Positions 5,520-7,134 of a stretch of DNA of 7,134 nucleotides are shown here, piece by piece (positions within the stretch are counted from its first letter, which is position 1; each line of letters opens with the position of its first letter). This DNA is from Gemmatimonadota bacterium (GTDB taxonomy: Bacteria; Latescibacterota; UBA2968; UBA8231): positions 1 through 7,134 of the forward strand of contig PATE01000002.1 of NCBI GenBank assembly GCA_002712305.1, in the 5' to 3' direction. Position numbers and translations under genes: made by a program. Below the pieces are notes generated by a model that saw only the letters and a program-made list of their open reading frames with translations, searched no databases and was not told where the DNA came from.

Positions 5520-7134
5520 ATGTCGTCGAAGCCGACCCCACCTCCAACTGTAGATCTGACACCGATCAAAGCGGGTTCGGCACTCACCGTCGAAGCGCGT
5601 ATCACGGCTCACGAAGCGGGTGTCGAGGCGATGCAGCCGATCGTCTCCCAGTGGCAGCCGCTGGCGACACCTCGTTTTAACGCATACGACGCGACGTTGA
5701 CGGATGGCTTGACCTGCTCGGGGTACTACGGCGCCGTATTCGACGGGCGCCACGTCTACGGCTGCCCGATCCGTTCGCATCGAGAACGAGACACGGTCCA
5801 CGGGCACGTGCTGCGCTGTGACACGCACGGAGACTTCCACGATCCTGCTTCGTGGGAAGCGTATGATGCGGGGGGTACGGATGAGCTGAATACAGTCTGT
5901 TACTACGGCGCAGCCTTCGATGGGCGGCATGTGATTTTCGCGCCGCGAGACGACAGTCATGGCTACCACAGTCGTGTGCTTCGTTATGACACAACGGGGC
6001 CTTTCAAAGACGCCGACGCGTGGTCGGCCTTCGATGCAGACCTGCCGCACTCGGCTCAGGGCGCGGCCTTCGATGGACAACACGTCTACTTCTGCCCTGG
6101 CTATGAGAGTATTCCCGCCGAGCCAATGACGGAGGGGCTGCTCAGTGGCAAGGTGTTGCGGATGGACACGGGCGCGGACTTCAAGGACGCCGCATCCTAT
6201 CGCGTCTTCGACACCACCGTGCTGGGATCAGATGCGGTTTGCTTCGACGGGGGCGCCTTTGATGGTCGCTTCGTCTATTTCGTGCCTCTCATCAAAGGCG
6301 TCGTCGTGCGGCACGATACGCAGGGGGACTTTGACGATGCGAACAGCTGGGAAGCCTTCGACGCCAAACCCGTAGGACTAGGCATGAATGTGGGGGCTGT
6401 CTTCGACGGCCACTGGTTGTATTTCTGCGCCTACGGTCATCCGTCGATGGTGCGCTACGACACGCGCAAGCCCTTCGCCGACGCCAGCAGCTGGGAACAG
6501 TACGACGCGGCCAACACGTCTGGCATCGACACGGGCGGGTTCGACGGTGGCTTCTTCGATGGGCGATATGTCACCTTCTGTCCCTGGACGCGCACCGCGC
6601 CTCCGGGTGGCTCGGGGTACCACTGCAACTATCTGCGTTTCGACACGACCCGCTCCTTCGACGACCCCAGTGCGTGGACGGGATACGATGCGAGTGCCAC
6701 GGACGGGCTCGTGTCTCTGGGCTACAATGCGGGTGCCTTCGATGGCGGATCCTTCTATGCGGCCCCTCTGTACGCAGAGGATGGGGAAGCCTTCCACGGG
6801 AGGATGATGCGTGTGGACACCCTCGGGGGGGATGGCGCCTTCAGTCTGCGTTTCTGCGATTACGGTCACAATGGTGGGCTTTGCGCAGCCGTGCCCGGGC
6901 CGAGTTTCCTCATCAACACCGATGGCGGTGTGCGAAGTGTGGCTGCCCATCAGCCGCTGTCGGCCGGTTCGCACCACCTGGTCGGTGTCTACGATGGGGC
7001 ATCTCTGCAGTTGTGGATCGATGGCAAGCTGGTCGCACAGCGTGAGGCGTCAGGCCAGCTGCTGGCGCCGGATATTCCCGTCACCTTTGGCGAACTCAGT
7101 GGCGGCGGAGCGCGCTTCAACGGTCAGATTGAGT
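5520..7134 (+). CDS. Large LamG-domain protein with an inserted seven-repeat beta-propeller (partial, runs off right edge)
   Basis: The first 538 residues are present and the frame is open to the end of the window. Residues 1-20 are a Pro-rich start without a signal peptide. Residues 21-46 (from ALTVEARITAHEAG through IVSQW) look like the first strands of a LamG jellyroll. Residues about 51-433 hold seven repeats centred on G-A-x-F-D-G-R-x-V-Y-F, with FDG at 74, 133, 184, 247, 295, 346 and 407. Each of the first six continues with VLRYDTxGxFxDxxSWxxYDA. Residues 439-538 resume LamG-like sequence: AFSLRF, then HQPLSAGSHHLVGVYDGASLQLWIDGKLVAQ, the classic W/H-H-x-x-G-x-Y-D-G-x-x-L-x-L-x-x-D-G pattern. 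LamG and propeller folds commonly bind or display carbohydrate; enzymatic activity is not evident. I know no characterised protein with this arrangement. The gene is divergent from the PQQ-type dehydrogenase gene. Domain calls are from pattern recognition; the fold of the repeats is inference. Confidence 0.85.
   Translation, partial: MSSKPTPPPTVDLTPIKAGSALTVEARITAHEAGVEAMQPIVSQWQPLATPRFNAYDATLTDGLTCSGYYGAVFDGRHVYGCPIRSHRERDTVHGHVLRCDTHGDFHDPASWEAYDAGGTDELNTVCYYGAAFDGRHVIFAPRDDSHGYHSRVLRYDTTGPFKDADAWSAFDADLPHSAQGAAFDGQHVYFCPGYESIPAEPMTEGLLSGKVLRMDTGADFKDAASYRVFDTTVLGSDAVCFDGGAFDGRFVYFVPLIKGVVVRHDTQGDFDDANSWEAFDAKPVGLGMNVGAVFDGHWLYFCAYGHPSMVRYDTRKPFADASSWEQYDAANTSGIDTGGFDGGFFDGRYVTFCPWTRTAPPGGSGYHCNYLRFDTTRSFDDPSAWTGYDASATDGLVSLGYNAGAFDGGSFYAAPLYAEDGEAFHGRMMRVDTLGGDGAFSLRFCDYGHNGGLCAAVPGPSFLINTDGGVRSVAAHQPLSAGSHHLVGVYDGASLQLWIDGKLVAQREASGQLLAPDIPVTFGELSGGGARFNGQIE
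5670..6818 (+). repeat. Seven tandem protein repeats encoding a probable beta-propeller
   Basis: The degenerate repeats run at spacings of 59, 51, 63, 48, 51 and 61 residues between FDG motifs. The DNA around each motif (ttcgaygg) is similar but has diverged at synonymous and variable sites, so this is an old protein repeat and not a recent DNA duplication. Repeats 1 to 6 each end in a D-x-x-S/A-W/Y-x-x-F/Y-D segment (106-117, 162-173, 221-231, 271-282, 319-330, 380-391). Repeat 7 lacks that segment. A matching one, FNAYDATLTDG, precedes repeat 1 (53-63). Confidence 0.8.

Noticed and set aside
5358-6083. A 241-codon minus-strand frame overlapping the divergent region
   Set aside because: It is antisense to the propeller repeats, overlaps the start of the dehydrogenase gene, and encodes Arg/Val-rich sequence without motifs.
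6378-6977. A 199-codon minus-strand frame and plus-strand frames at 6388-6807 and 6674-7045
   Set aside because: All are shadows of the LamG/propeller gene, whose frame carries the periodic FDG repeats.

Overview
The window is about 60% GC and densely coded. It reads as a chromosomal segment from an uncultivated, probably marine or sponge-associated Gram-negative bacterium. A lipoprotein, a likely outer-membrane protein, a formylglycine-type sulfatase, a Glucose/Sorbosone dehydrogenase and a LamG/beta-propeller protein together resemble the gene content of Latescibacterota, Poribacteria or Planctomycetota genomes. That placement is inference from gene content only. There is no rRNA, tRNA, CRISPR array or recognisable mobile element.

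Layout. (1) About 330 to 1, minus strand: the N-terminus of an exported, probably outer-membrane protein that runs off the left edge. (2) 331-545: a divergent, partly AT-rich intergenic region. (3) 546-4190, plus strand: a tight four-gene operon of NAD(P)-dependent aldehyde dehydrogenase, YhcH/NanQ-type sugar anomerase, small unknown lipoprotein and cytosolic-looking sulfatase. The junctions are 18 nt, a 1-nt overlap (TAGTG) and an 8-nt overlap (ATGGCTAA). (4) 4191-4230: a short convergent gap. (5) 5364-4231, minus strand: an exported PQQ-type aldose/sorbosone dehydrogenase. (6) 5365-5519: a second divergent intergenic region with nested inverted repeats. (7) 5520 to the right edge, plus strand: a large partial protein with seven FDG-centred repeats sandwiched between the two parts of what looks like one LamG (concanavalin A-like) domain.

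How the genes may fit together (inference). The operon looks like a small module for a sulfated sugar or sugar acid. The sulfatase would remove the sulfate ester, the YhcH-like protein would speed anomer interconversion of the freed sugar, and the aldehyde dehydrogenase would oxidise an aldehyde released downstream, such as lactaldehyde from a deoxyhexose. The periplasmic dehydrogenase and the LamG/propeller protein suggest a broader carbohydrate theme but are transcribed separately. The most unusual item is the LamG/propeller protein. Its repeat arithmetic fits a seven-bladed propeller closed by an N-terminal strand and inserted into a loop of a LamG jellyroll.
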